A stretch of 64,000 nucleotides of DNA. Origin: Dactylosporangium roseum (GTDB lineage: Bacteria > Actinomycetota > Actinomycetes > Mycobacteriales > Micromonosporaceae). The translations under genes were made by a program, and so were the position numbers. The stretch covers positions 1,293,001 through 1,357,000 of the forward strand of contig NZ_CP073721.1 of the NCBI RefSeq assembly GCF_025264685.1, written 5' to 3'. Shown one piece after another: positions 1 through 8,091 of this stretch (its first letter is position 1; every line of letters starts with the position of its first letter). Under the pieces are notes generated by a model. The model searched no databases. It worked only from the letters and a program-made list of their open reading frames with translations, and was not told the DNA's origin.

Positions 1-534
1 TTCGGCGACCGGAAGTTCAGCGGCGGCGAGGACTCGTTCGACGTGCTGCAACTGCGGGCCGCGCCGGCCCTGCGCAAGAGCACCGCGGTGCCGAAGACGC
101 TGGTCGCCACGCCCCGGCTGGACCCGGGGCAGGCGGCGAAGACGCGTGACTTCACGCTGTCCGGCCGCCAGATCAACGGCGACCGGATGGACATGGAGCG
201 GGTCGACGCCGTGGTCGTCAAGAACACGATCGAGGTGTGGAACGTGCGCAACGGCCACGACACTCCGCACAGCTTCCACATCCACGACGTGCAGTTCCAG
301 GTGCTGACGGTGGACGGCGCCGCGCCGCCGCGGCAGTTGGGCGGCTGGAAGGACACGATCTTCCTGGAGCCGCGGAAGCGCTACTCGGTCATCGCGCGGT
401 TCTCGGACCACGCCGACCCGACGACCGCCTACATGTTCCACTGTCACGTCCTGCGGCACGAGGACGAGGGCATGATGGGCCAGTTCGTGATCGTGGAGAA
501 GGCGGGCGACAAACCGCGGCTCGCGCACGGGTGA
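1..534 (+). CDS. multicopper oxidase, C-terminal part (cut by window edge)
   Basis: The frame is open from base 1 and stops at 532-534, so the N-terminus lies outside the window. Two copper-binding blocks of the last cupredoxin domain are visible: HSFHIHDVQFQVL (type 2/3 copper ligands HxH) and MFHCHVLRHEDEGMMG (HCHxxxHxxxxM, carrying type 1 and type 3 ligands, with Met as axial ligand). These are the C-terminal signatures of CotA/CueO-like multicopper oxidases, which oxidise phenolics or Cu(I) while reducing oxygen to water. The first residues in view (FGDRKFSGGEDSFDVLQL) fit the segment before that domain. Substrate cannot be told from this fragment. A hairpin terminator follows within 12 bases. 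Confidence 0.93.
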   Translation, partial: FGDRKFSGGEDSFDVLQLRAAPALRKSTAVPKTLVATPRLDPGQAAKTRDFTLSGRQINGDRMDMERVDAVVVKNTIEVWNVRNGHDTPHSFHIHDVQFQVLTVDGAAPPRQLGGWKDTIFLEPRKRYSVIARFSDHADPTTAYMFHCHVLRHEDEGMMGQFVIVEKAGDKPRLAHG

Positions 535-545
535 GGCACGTCGAG

Positions 546-579
546 GTGCCGGGCCCCCGTGGCGGCGCGGGCCCGGCAC
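546..579 (+). terminator. hairpin terminator after the multicopper oxidase
   Basis: An 11-bp perfect stem (GTGCCGGGCCC at 546-556 with its complement at 569-579) and a 12-base loop begin 11 bases after the oxidase stop codon. There is no long T-run, as is usual in high-GC actinobacteria. Confidence 0.6.
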
Positions 580-768
580 GTCTCGCAAGCGTTCCGTCGT
601 CCCCGTGTGCGTCGGCCCTGCGGCGGTGGCAACCCAACGAGACCCGCTCTGTGACGGGCATGAGACATCGATCGTCGCCCCCGTGTCAAGAGCCGGGTGT
701 CGGGGATCACTGTGGCGCACCGAGGTGCCGGGCCGGGCCGAGCGGCGCGAACCGTCCGGCACACAATG

Positions 769-815
769 TCAACGATCGTTGAAATAGCGATGAAGGCCAC
801 GTCAGGTTGACCTGA
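769..815 (+). promoter_or_regulatory. two palindromic sites upstream of the MFS gene
   Basis: A perfect 14-bp palindrome, TCAACGATCGTTGA, lies at 769-782. A second inverted repeat, TCAGGT-tg-ACCTGA, lies at 802-815. Both precede the MFS exporter start at 844 (or 823). Their size fits TetR- or MarR-type operators, but no such regulator gene is adjacent. The role as operators is inferred. Confidence 0.4.
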
Positions 816-843
816 AGGCCACTTGAGATGCGACTGTCAGTGC

Positions 844-2262
844 GTGCAGAACAGACGCGCCCTCACCGTCGGCATGGTCACGCTCGTCACGTTCGTCGCC
901 TTCGAGGCGGTGGCCGTGACGGCGGCGATGCCGACCGTCGCCCGCGCCCTCGACGGCGTCCCGCTCTACGGGTTCGCGTTCGGCGGGCCGCTCGCCACGA
1001 GCCTCATCGCGATGGTGCTCGCGGGAAGCTGGAGCGACCGGCGCGGGCCGGCGCAGCCGACGGCGATCGGCGTGGCCCTGTTCTGTCTCGGACTGCTCAT
1101 CGCCGGGCTGGCGCCGGACATGTGGATCTTCGTGGCCGGACGGCTGGTGCAGGGCTTCGGCGGCGGGCTGGTGACCGTCGCGCTCTACGTCGTCGTCGGT
1201 CGTGCGTACCCGAACGAGCAGCATCCGCGCGTCTTCTCCGCCCTCGCCGCGGCCTGGGTGCTGCCCGCCGTCGCCGGGCCGGCGGTCGCCGGGCTCATCG
1301 TCGAGCACATCGGCTGGCGCTGGGTCTTCCTGCTCGTGGTGATCGTGTCGGTACCGGCGATGCTGCTGATCTGGCCGCAGGTGCGCTCGGTCACCGCGCC
1401 GCCATCGGAGCGGACCGTCAACCGGCGCGTCCCGTGGGCGGTCGGCGCCGCCGTGAGCCTCGGGCTGCTGTACTTCGGCGGCCAACACGTGGATCTCGCC
1501 GCGCTGGTCTACCTCGCCACCGGCCTGGTCGGCGTCGTGGTGTGCGCGCCCCGCCTGCTGCCTCGGGGTACCTTCGCCGCGCGGCGCGGCCTGCCGAGCG
1601 TCGTGCTCCTGCGCGGACTGTCCGGCGCCGCGTTCCTGCAGACCGACGTCTTCATCCCGCTCATGCTGACCCGCGAGCGCGGCCTCAGCCCGTCGCTGGC
1701 CGGGCTGACCCTCACCGCCGGCGCGGTCTTCTGGTCGGCCGGCTCCTGGGTGCAGGCCCGCCAGGCGCAGCGACTCACCGCGGCGACCCGGCTGCGGATC
1801 GGCCTGGCCGCCATCACGGTCGGCGTGCTGTCGGCCGTCGCGCTCGTCGTGACCGCCGCTCCTGTCGCCGTCGTGCTGGCCGGCTGGGCGGTCGGCGGCT
1901 TCGGCATGGGCCTCGCGTACCCGACGATGTCGGCGCTGGTGCTGAGCCTGTCCAAGCCGGGCACGCAGGGCGCCAACAGTTCCGCGCTCCAGGTCGGAGA
2001 CGCGCTGCTGACCACCACGGTGCTCGCCGCCGGCGGCTCACTGTTCGCCGTGCTCGTCGACGGGCCCGGCCCGGCCGCCTACCTCGCGGCCTTCGGCGTC
2101 GCGCTGGTTCCGGCCCTGCTCGGCGTCTGGGTGGCGGGCCGGACGGCCCAGCAGAAGGTGGGCGACGACGAGGGGGAGGACACCCACCGGATACCAGAGG
2201 AGGTCGGTGGCGTCGAACGTCACGCCGAGCGCCAGCCGAGCGAGCACGCTGTGCGCGGATAG
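844..2262 (+). CDS. MFS transporter (drug/metabolite efflux type)
   Basis: An integral membrane protein with about 12 hydrophobic segments. The cytoplasmic loop SWSDRRGPAQP after the second segment matches MFS motif A (GxxxDRxGRR), and GRLVQGFGGG is typical of drug:H+ antiporters. Export of a small molecule is the likely role; substrate unknown. The GTG at 844 puts the first segment close to the N-terminus; a TTG at 823 in the same frame is an alternative. The last 40 or so residues (after AGRTAQQ) are hydrophilic and probably read-through, because the frame runs about 225 bases into the convergent DUF2809 gene. Palindromes at 769-815 may control it. Confidence 0.85.
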   Translation: MQNRRALTVGMVTLVTFVAFEAVAVTAAMPTVARALDGVPLYGFAFGGPLATSLIAMVLAGSWSDRRGPAQPTAIGVALFCLGLLIAGLAPDMWIFVAGRLVQGFGGGLVTVALYVVVGRAYPNEQHPRVFSALAAAWVLPAVAGPAVAGLIVEHIGWRWVFLLVVIVSVPAMLLIWPQVRSVTAPPSERTVNRRVPWAVGAAVSLGLLYFGGQHVDLAALVYLATGLVGVVVCAPRLLPRGTFAARRGLPSVVLLRGLSGAAFLQTDVFIPLMLTRERGLSPSLAGLTLTAGAVFWSAGSWVQARQAQRLTAATRLRIGLAAITVGVLSAVALVVTAAPVAVVLAGWAVGGFGMGLAYPTMSALVLSLSKPGTQGANSSALQVGDALLTTTVLAAGGSLFAVLVDGPGPAAYLAAFGVALVPALLGVWVAGRTAQQKVGDDEGEDTHRIPEEVGGVERHAERQPSEHAVRG

Positions 2263-2535
2263 GGTCGCTGGGACGCCGGTGAGCTGGGCAAACTCGACGA
2301 GCCAGCACCAGCCGAGCGCGCCGGCGGCGGTGCCGAGCGGCGTCATCCGTGGCCGTACGACCAGCAGCCCGGCGTAGACCATGGCCGCGTAGAGAGCCGT
2401 GCCGGAGTGCTGTTCGACGGCGTTGTTGGTCTCCAGGTAGCCCCCGCTGAGCGCCCGGATGCCGAATGCGAGCCCCATCGCGGCGACGACGGTCCCGAGC
2501 GCGATTCCCCGGACAGCCCACGGCCTGATCGACAT
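2038..2535 (-). CDS. DUF2809 family membrane protein
   Basis: A small membrane protein with three or four hydrophobic segments. The stretches RALSGGYLETNN, FAQLTGVP and DATDLLWYPVG are typical of DUF2809 proteins, whose function is unknown. The start chosen is the ATG at 2535 (MSIRPWAVRG); longer starts add a basic segment unlike the family. The family usually ends near the last membrane segment, so the final 35 charged residues appear to be read-through antisense to the MFS gene. The two genes converge and overlap by 225 bases with no visible terminator. The gene diverges from pepN, with only 52 bases between the starts. Confidence 0.75.
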   Translation of the reverse strand: MSIRPWAVRGIALGTVVAAMGLAFGIRALSGGYLETNNAVEQHSGTALYAAMVYAGLLVVRPRMTPLGTAAGALGWCWLVEFAQLTGVPATLSAHSVLARLALGVTFDATDLLWYPVGVLPLVVAHLLLGRPARHPDAEQGRNQRDAEGREVGGRAGPVDEHGEQ

Positions 2536-2587
2536 TCCCCGGATGGTAGCCACCGCGCGCCGCCCGCCGCAGGGTACCGTCTCGATC

Positions 2588-5107
2588 ATGACGAACGCCG
2601 CGGGGGCAAGCCACAGTCTGACCCGTGCCGAGGCGGAGCGCCGTGCTCGGCTGCTGCGGGTCCGCGCCTATGCCGTCGATCTCGACGTCACCGGTGACAC
2701 CGACTACGACACCGCCACGGTTGTCGACTTCGCCTGCACCGAGCCGGGTGCCGACACCTTCGTGGAGCTCAAGGGCGCGCGACTCGTCAAGGCCGTCCTC
2801 AACGGGCAGCCGCTCGACCCCGCGCGGCTCGACGGCAACCGGCTGCCGCTGACCGGCCTGCGAGCCGAGAACCGGCTCGAGGTCGAGGCCGTCGCGCCGT
2901 ACTCGCACGGGGGCGAGGGCATCCACCGTTTCACCGACCCGGAGGACGGCGAGGTCTACCTCTACGGGCAGGCGCCGCTCGACGACGCCCAGCGCATCTT
3001 CGCCTGCTTCGACCAGCCGGATCTCAAGGCGCCCATCACGCTGAGGGTCACCGCACCTCCACAGTGGACGGTGCGCGGGAACGCGGCCGGGGCGCGGGTC
3101 GCACCCGGGCGGTGGGAGTTCGAGGCGCCGCCGCCGCTGTCGACCTACCTTTTCAGCCTCCTCGCCGGGCCCTGGCACGTCCGGGCCGCCGAGCACGACG
3201 GGATCCCGCTCGGGCTGCTCTGCCGCCGCTCGCTCGCGCCACGTCTCGACGCGGACGCCGAGGAGCTGTTCTCGGCCACGGCCGCCGCCTTCGACCGCTA
3301 CCACGCGCTGTTCGGCGTGCGATACCCCTTCACGAAGTACGACCAGTCTTTCGTCCCCGAGTTCTCGGGTGGCGCCGTCGAGAACCCGGGCCTGGTCAAC
3401 TTCCGCGAGGAGTTCCTGTTCCGCGCCGTGGCCACCGGCAGCGAACGCCGGCGGCGGTTCGTCGTGATGGCGCACGAGCTGGCCCACATGTGGTTCGGCG
3501 ACCTGGTCGCCCTGCGGTGGTGGGACGACATCTGGCTCAACGAGGCGTTCGCCGAGTACATGGGCTGGCGGGTCGCCGGGGAGACCGGCCGCCACCCGGC
3601 CGCGCTCGCCGACTTCGCGATCTGGCGGGAGCGCTGGGGGCACCTCGCCGACGAGCGGCCGTCGACGCACCCCGTCGCGCCCGACGACGTCACCGACACC
3701 GCACTGGCGATGCTGAACTTCGACGGCATCTCCTACGCCAAGGGCGCCGCCGCGCTGCGCCAGCTCTCCGCGCTCATCGGTGACGACGTGTTCCTGACCG
3801 GCCTCCGCGCGTACTTCGACCGCTTCCGCTTCGCCAATGCCACCCTCGCCGACCTGCTCGCGGTGCTCGGCGAGACGGCCGGCCGGGACCTGACCGGGTG
3901 GGCCGAGCTGTGGCTGCGCAGCACCGGCGCCAACACCCTGCGGCCCGTGGTGACCCGCGCCGCCGACGGCACGCTCGAGACGCTGGCCGTCGAGCAGTCG
4001 GGCCGGCCGGTGCGGCCGCACAGCACAGCGGTCGCCGCCTACGCCTCCGACGGTTCGGTACGGCGTGTGCCGTTCACCCTCGACCGTGACGCCGTCCCGC
4101 TGGACGGTTTCGCGGGCTCGCCGACCGGCACCGTGTTGCTGCTCAACGACGGCGCCGCGACGTACGCGAAGGTCCGCCTCGACGACGGCAGCCGCGCCGC
4201 GCTTCCCGCGGTGCTGCCGGACCTGGACGACGCTCTGGCGCGGGCGGTGATCTGGACGGCGGTCATCGACGCGGTCCGCGACGCCCTCATGCCCCCGGCC
4301 GAGTTCCTGGCCCTGCTCGTGGCGGCCCTGCCGGCCGAACGTGAGGAGGGCGTCTTCGACGAGGTGCTCGCGTTCGCCCGGGACGGGCTGGCCCGGCGCG
4401 GGCTGATCCCGTTCGCCCCGCTGGCCGGGGTCTGCGCGACGGCGCTCGCGGATGCCGCACCGGCCAGCGGCCGGCAGCTCACCATGGCCCGCGCGCTGGT
4501 GAGCGTCGCCGATGCCGGGGTGCTGCGGTCCTGGCTGGCGGGGCAGGATCTGCCCGACGGGCTCACCGTGGACGCCGGGCTGCGGTGGGCGCTGCTGCTG
4601 CGGCTGGCCGTCCTCGGCGCGGCCGGCGAGGACGACATCGCCGTCGAGGAGCTGCGCGACCCGAGCGCCGCCGGGGCCGAGCGCGCCGCCGCCTGCCGGG
4701 CCGCCCTGCCGACGGCGGCGGCGAAGGCGAAGGCGTGGGACGTGCTCGTCGGGGACGAGCGGCCCCGGATCGCGATGGCGACCGCCGCGAACTTCTGGCA
4801 GCCGGGCCAGGAGCCGCTCACCGACCCGTACGTCGAGCGCTACTTCGCCGACGTGCCGGCCATCCTCGGGGGGCGGTACGCGCTGGCCGGGCTCCAGGTC
4901 GTCCGGTTCAGCTTCCCGCAGTACGACTCCCGGGCGCTGCCGCTGGCGGACGCCATGCTGGCGCGGGCCGACCTCGACCCCTCGCTGCGGCGCGAGATCG
5001 GCGACGGCGCCGACGAGCTCCGCCGCTGGACCCGCCTCGGCGAAATGCTTCCGGGTCCGTCGTCGAAGCCACGGATCGCCGTTCGACGCGTAGACGAAGG
5101 CCGGTGA
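2588..5107 (+). CDS. pepN: aminopeptidase N (M1 metallopeptidase)
   Basis: An 839-residue cytosolic zinc aminopeptidase that removes N-terminal residues from peptides. Seen in the sequence: the zinc site HELAHMWFGD near residue 296 followed by the third ligand in WLNEAFAEYMGW about 18 residues on (HExxH-x18-E), and the substrate-anchoring exopeptidase motif as GGAVEN near residue 261, a Val variant of the usual GAMEN. Length and the helical C-terminal ERAP1-like domain match actinobacterial PepN. The start is the ATG at 2588 (MTNAAGASHSLTRAEA), which gives the usual family N-terminus; the frame is open further upstream but overlaps the divergent gene's promoter. Confidence 0.96.
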   Translation: MTNAAGASHSLTRAEAERRARLLRVRAYAVDLDVTGDTDYDTATVVDFACTEPGADTFVELKGARLVKAVLNGQPLDPARLDGNRLPLTGLRAENRLEVEAVAPYSHGGEGIHRFTDPEDGEVYLYGQAPLDDAQRIFACFDQPDLKAPITLRVTAPPQWTVRGNAAGARVAPGRWEFEAPPPLSTYLFSLLAGPWHVRAAEHDGIPLGLLCRRSLAPRLDADAEELFSATAAAFDRYHALFGVRYPFTKYDQSFVPEFSGGAVENPGLVNFREEFLFRAVATGSERRRRFVVMAHELAHMWFGDLVALRWWDDIWLNEAFAEYMGWRVAGETGRHPAALADFAIWRERWGHLADERPSTHPVAPDDVTDTALAMLNFDGISYAKGAAALRQLSALIGDDVFLTGLRAYFDRFRFANATLADLLAVLGETAGRDLTGWAELWLRSTGANTLRPVVTRAADGTLETLAVEQSGRPVRPHSTAVAAYASDGSVRRVPFTLDRDAVPLDGFAGSPTGTVLLLNDGAATYAKVRLDDGSRAALPAVLPDLDDALARAVIWTAVIDAVRDALMPPAEFLALLVAALPAEREEGVFDEVLAFARDGLARRGLIPFAPLAGVCATALADAAPASGRQLTMARALVSVADAGVLRSWLAGQDLPDGLTVDAGLRWALLLRLAVLGAAGEDDIAVEELRDPSAAGAERAAACRAALPTAAAKAKAWDVLVGDERPRIAMATAANFWQPGQEPLTDPYVERYFADVPAILGGRYALAGLQVVRFSFPQYDSRALPLADAMLARADLDPSLRREIGDGADELRRWTRLGEMLPGPSSKPRIAVRRVDEGR

Positions 5108-5148
5108 TCCTGCCGGCCAGCACGACACGACGCCACAGGGAGACCGAT

Positions 5149-5505
5149 ATGCGGTACATGCTGCTGCACAAGTTCGACGACAAGGACCCGGCCGCCTGGT
5201 CGCCGACCCCCGAGTTCATCGGCCGGATGGGCGCCTTCATCGAGGAGGCCGTGAAGGCCGGGGTGTTCCTCGCCGGCGAAGGGCTGCGGCCGACCTCGGC
5301 CGGCGCCGCGAAGATCACCGTCAAGAACGGCGGCACGACCGTCGTCGACGGGCCGTTCGCCGAGGCGAAGGAGGTCATCGCCGGCTTCGCGATCCTCGAC
5401 GTCCGGGACCTGGCCGAGGCCGTCGAGTGGGGCACCCGGTTCGTCGCCCTCTTCGAGGACACCGAGATCGAGGTCGAGATTCGCCGGGTCGCCGAGTTCG
5501 AGTAA
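5149..5505 (+). CDS. DGPF-domain (YCII-related) protein, partner of ECF42
   Basis: A 118-residue protein of the DGPF/YCII-like family, with the name-giving motif in TTVVDGPFAEAKEVIAGF. The ATG at 5149 follows a purine-rich stretch (cagggaga). It lies directly upstream of an ECF42 sigma factor at 5626. That pairing is the hallmark of the ECF42 group, where the sigma factor is thought to drive expression of its DGPF neighbours in place of an anti-sigma system. The biochemical role of DGPF proteins is not settled. The fold is a ferredoxin-like dimer. Confidence 0.9.
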   Translation: MRYMLLHKFDDKDPAAWSPTPEFIGRMGAFIEEAVKAGVFLAGEGLRPTSAGAAKITVKNGGTTVVDGPFAEAKEVIAGFAILDVRDLAEAVEWGTRFVALFEDTEIEVEIRRVAEFE

Positions 5506-5625
5506 CGGCTCGTCCACACCGGGCGGCGGTTGGCTGTCCATGATCATGTGCTTCTCGGGAGCCTGGAGACTTTTTGCTGTTAACACCCCGTCATCGCCGC
5601 CCCGCCCCGGCGCTATGTTGGGCCG

Positions 5626-6867
5626 GTGACGGCAACCGACACGAACAAGGCGATCGAGGCGGTCTGGCGGATCGAGGCGGCGCGGGTCATCGCCGGCGTC
5701 GCCCGGCTCGTCGGCGACGTCGGGCTGGCCGAGGAGGTCGCGCAGGACGCGCTCGTCGCGGCGCTGGAACAGTGGCCGTCCGAAGGTGTCCCGCGAAACC
5801 CCGGGGCATGGCTGACGACCACCGCCAAGCGGCGGGCCATCGACCAGATCCGCCGCCGGCAGCGGTTCGAGCAGAACCTCCCCGACCTCGTCCGCCCGGA
5901 GGAGGCCGACACGTCCGACTTCGACGCGCTCCTCGAAGAGGAGCCCATCGAGGACGACCTCCTGCGGCTCATCTTCACCTCGTGCCACCCGGTGCTGTCG
6001 CCGGAGGCGCGGGTCGCACTCACCCTGCGGCTGCTCGGCGGGCTGTCCACCGACGAGATCGCCCGGGCGTTCCTGGTCCCGTCGCCGACGATCGGGCAGC
6101 GGATCAGCCGCGCCAAGAAGACCCTGGCCGACGCGCACGTGCCGTTCGAGCTGCCGGTCGGGCAGGACCGCACCGAGCGGCTCGCCTCCGTCCTGGAGGT
6201 CATCTACCTGATCTTCAACGAGGGGTACTCGGCGACGGCGGGCGACGACTGGATGCGCCCGGCCCTGTGCCAGGAGGCGATGCGCCTCGGCCGGGTCCTG
6301 GCGAGCCTGATGCCGGCCGAGCCGGAGGTCCACGGCCTCATCGCCCTGCTCGAGATCCAGGCGTCGCGCAGCGCGGCCCGCACCGGCCCGTCCGGCGAGC
6401 CGATCGTCCTGCTGGAGCAGGACCGGCGCCGCTGGGACCGGCTGCTGATCAGCCGGGGACTGGCCGCGCTGGACAAGGCCGAGGCGCTCGGCGGCGGGCT
6501 CTACACCCTCCAGGCCGCCATCGCCGCCTGTCATGCCCGGGCCCGCACGGCGGAGGAGACCGACTGGGTGATGATCGCCTCGCTCTACCGCCGGCTGGCC
6601 GAGGTCGCCCCGTCGCCGATCGTGGAGCTGAACCGCGCCGTGGCGGTGTCCATGGCCGACGGCCCGGCGGCCGGCCTGGCGGTGCTGGATCCGCTGCTGG
6701 AGGAGCCGGCGTTGCGCAGCTACCACCTGCTGCCCTCGGTCCGTGGCGACTTCCTGCTGAAGCTGGGCCGCCGGACCGAGGCGAAGGAGGAGTTCGAGCG
6801 GGCGGCGTCGATGACGCGAAACGAGCGTGAACGGGCGCTGCTGCTCGATCGCGCCGCCGTCTGCTGA
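5626..6867 (+). CDS. ECF42-group RNA polymerase sigma factor with C-terminal extension
   Basis: Residues 1-170 hold sigma-2 (VGLAEEVAQDALVAALEQWP, PGAWLTTTAKRRAIDQIRRR) and sigma-4 (STDEIARAFLVPSPTIGQRI) regions. Residues 180-413 form the long TPR-like extension characteristic of ECF42, including the conserved YLIFNEGYSA and ELNRAVAVSMADGP. In the family this extension is needed for activity and stands in for an anti-sigma factor; there is no anti-sigma gene here. The GTG at 5626 is chosen because it aligns with the family N-terminus. The DGPF gene just upstream supports the call. Signals sensed by the group are poorly known; ECF42 has been linked to stress responses. Confidence 0.93.
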   Translation: MTATDTNKAIEAVWRIEAARVIAGVARLVGDVGLAEEVAQDALVAALEQWPSEGVPRNPGAWLTTTAKRRAIDQIRRRQRFEQNLPDLVRPEEADTSDFDALLEEEPIEDDLLRLIFTSCHPVLSPEARVALTLRLLGGLSTDEIARAFLVPSPTIGQRISRAKKTLADAHVPFELPVGQDRTERLASVLEVIYLIFNEGYSATAGDDWMRPALCQEAMRLGRVLASLMPAEPEVHGLIALLEIQASRSAARTGPSGEPIVLLEQDRRRWDRLLISRGLAALDKAEALGGGLYTLQAAIAACHARARTAEETDWVMIASLYRRLAEVAPSPIVELNRAVAVSMADGPAAGLAVLDPLLEEPALRSYHLLPSVRGDFLLKLGRRTEAKEEFERAASMTRNERERALLLDRAAVC

Positions 6868-6957
6868 CGCGGCCAGCCGGGTGGCGGCCCGTTCCACCCC
6901 TGGGCCGTGGACCGCCGCCCGGATCGTCGACCGGCCGGTCCGTCGGGGCGGACCCGG

Positions 6958-8052
6958 TCAGGACGTGGTGGTGCCGGGCTGGTCGAGCCGGACGACCGCG
7001 TCGGGGCCGAGCCGCAGGAAATCCAGGAGGTTGGCCGCCTCGCCGAGGACGGTGGCGGCGTCGGTTTCGGACAGGCGGCGAAACGGGGTGATCCGCAGGG
7101 TCGCCCGATCCACCGCCCAGATGCCCGCGACGAAGCCGTCGACGAGGAACGTCGGGTGGACCATCGAGTATCCCGGGCAGACCCGCGCCCGGTCCGTGTC
7201 ACTGATGATCCGGGTCCGATCGTCGTGGCTCAGCACCAGGTTGTCGAACTCCGGCAGGAAGCGCACCGGCGCCGGCTCGTCCGGGTCGGCGATCGGCAGG
7301 TCCGGCAGGTCGAACAGCTCGCGACCGTCCTCCGCGCGGTACACCCGCAGTGCCGGGCGCAGGGCCTCGACCTCGTCCCGCAGGCGGCGCAGTCCGGCCC
7401 AGTTCCGCAGGTCGGTGTGGGTCGCCGGGCCGCACGACAGCAGGTACCGCTCCAGCAGGGTCTTGATCTTCGGTTCTTCCTCCAGGGGTCGGCCCAGCCA
7501 GTCCTCGGCCAGGGCCACGGACACGTGCCCACGCCGGCGCCAGACGCCGGTCGGCGGCGGGTGGATCAGTGCGAGCTGGTGCTGCGCCGCCCAGGCCAGC
7601 GGAAGCGCGTCGCGCCCGGGGAACCGCTCGCCGAGCAGCTTCGCCAGCTTGGGTCGGGTCAGGACCTGGCCGCGGAGGATCTCGCGGCCGGCCGCCGCCA
7701 GCTCCGCCAGGTCGAGCCCGTCGAGCTGCCGGCGAAACGCGGACAGCCCGCCCCGGCCGATCCGCTCCCTGACGAGCGGCCGCAGCCAGAGATAGTCGTC
7801 CCCGGCGGTGATGTGCTGCGTGCCGCGCAGTAGACCGCCGCGCACCAGCCGGCGGTCCTCGAGCGCCGCGGTGAGCTGCTCGTGCTTGAGGCCGGCCATC
7901 CGGGTCCAGAGCCCGACGTACGGGGCGTCGACCTCCTGCGCCTGCACCGCCACCAGGTGCGCCACCACCTCGTCGACCGGGCGGGGATCAGGGCGCAGGA
8001 GGAGTTGCCGTTGCAGGTAGGTGCGGTTGAGCTGCCGCGTGGAGAGCTTCAC
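6958..8052 (-). CDS. winged-helix DNA-binding protein, AlkX/YcaQ-like (HTH_42)
   Basis: A 364-residue protein of the winged helix DNA-binding family PF06224, related to the YcaQ and AlkX DNA glycosylases. Family marks visible: the N-terminal TYLQRQLLLRP and VAVQAQEVDAPYVGLWTRM, the central SCGPATHTDLRNWAGL, and the C-terminal LPEFDNLVLSHDDRTRI and VDGFVAGIW. AlkX proteins act in repair or tolerance of DNA cross-links, but many actinobacterial paralogues are uncharacterised. The start is GTG at 8052 (VKLSTRQLNRTYL). It converges with the ECF42 gene and is followed upstream by an XPB-like gene on the same strand, about 40 bases away. Confidence 0.85.
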   Translation of the reverse strand: MKLSTRQLNRTYLQRQLLLRPDPRPVDEVVAHLVAVQAQEVDAPYVGLWTRMAGLKHEQLTAALEDRRLVRGGLLRGTQHITAGDDYLWLRPLVRERIGRGGLSAFRRQLDGLDLAELAAAGREILRGQVLTRPKLAKLLGERFPGRDALPLAWAAQHQLALIHPPPTGVWRRRGHVSVALAEDWLGRPLEEEPKIKTLLERYLLSCGPATHTDLRNWAGLRRLRDEVEALRPALRVYRAEDGRELFDLPDLPIADPDEPAPVRFLPEFDNLVLSHDDRTRIISDTDRARVCPGYSMVHPTFLVDGFVAGIWAVDRATLRITPFRRLSETDAATVLGEAANLLDFLRLGPDAVVRLDQPGTTTS

Positions 8053-8091
8053 GCCGTCGACCGTACGGCCGGATGCGGTCAGGAACGGTCC

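Noticed and set aside
1814..5128. Very long minus-strand open frame opposite pepN
   Set aside because: A shadow of high-GC coding: the plus-strand pepN has clear motifs, and the antisense frame is low-complexity with no family features.
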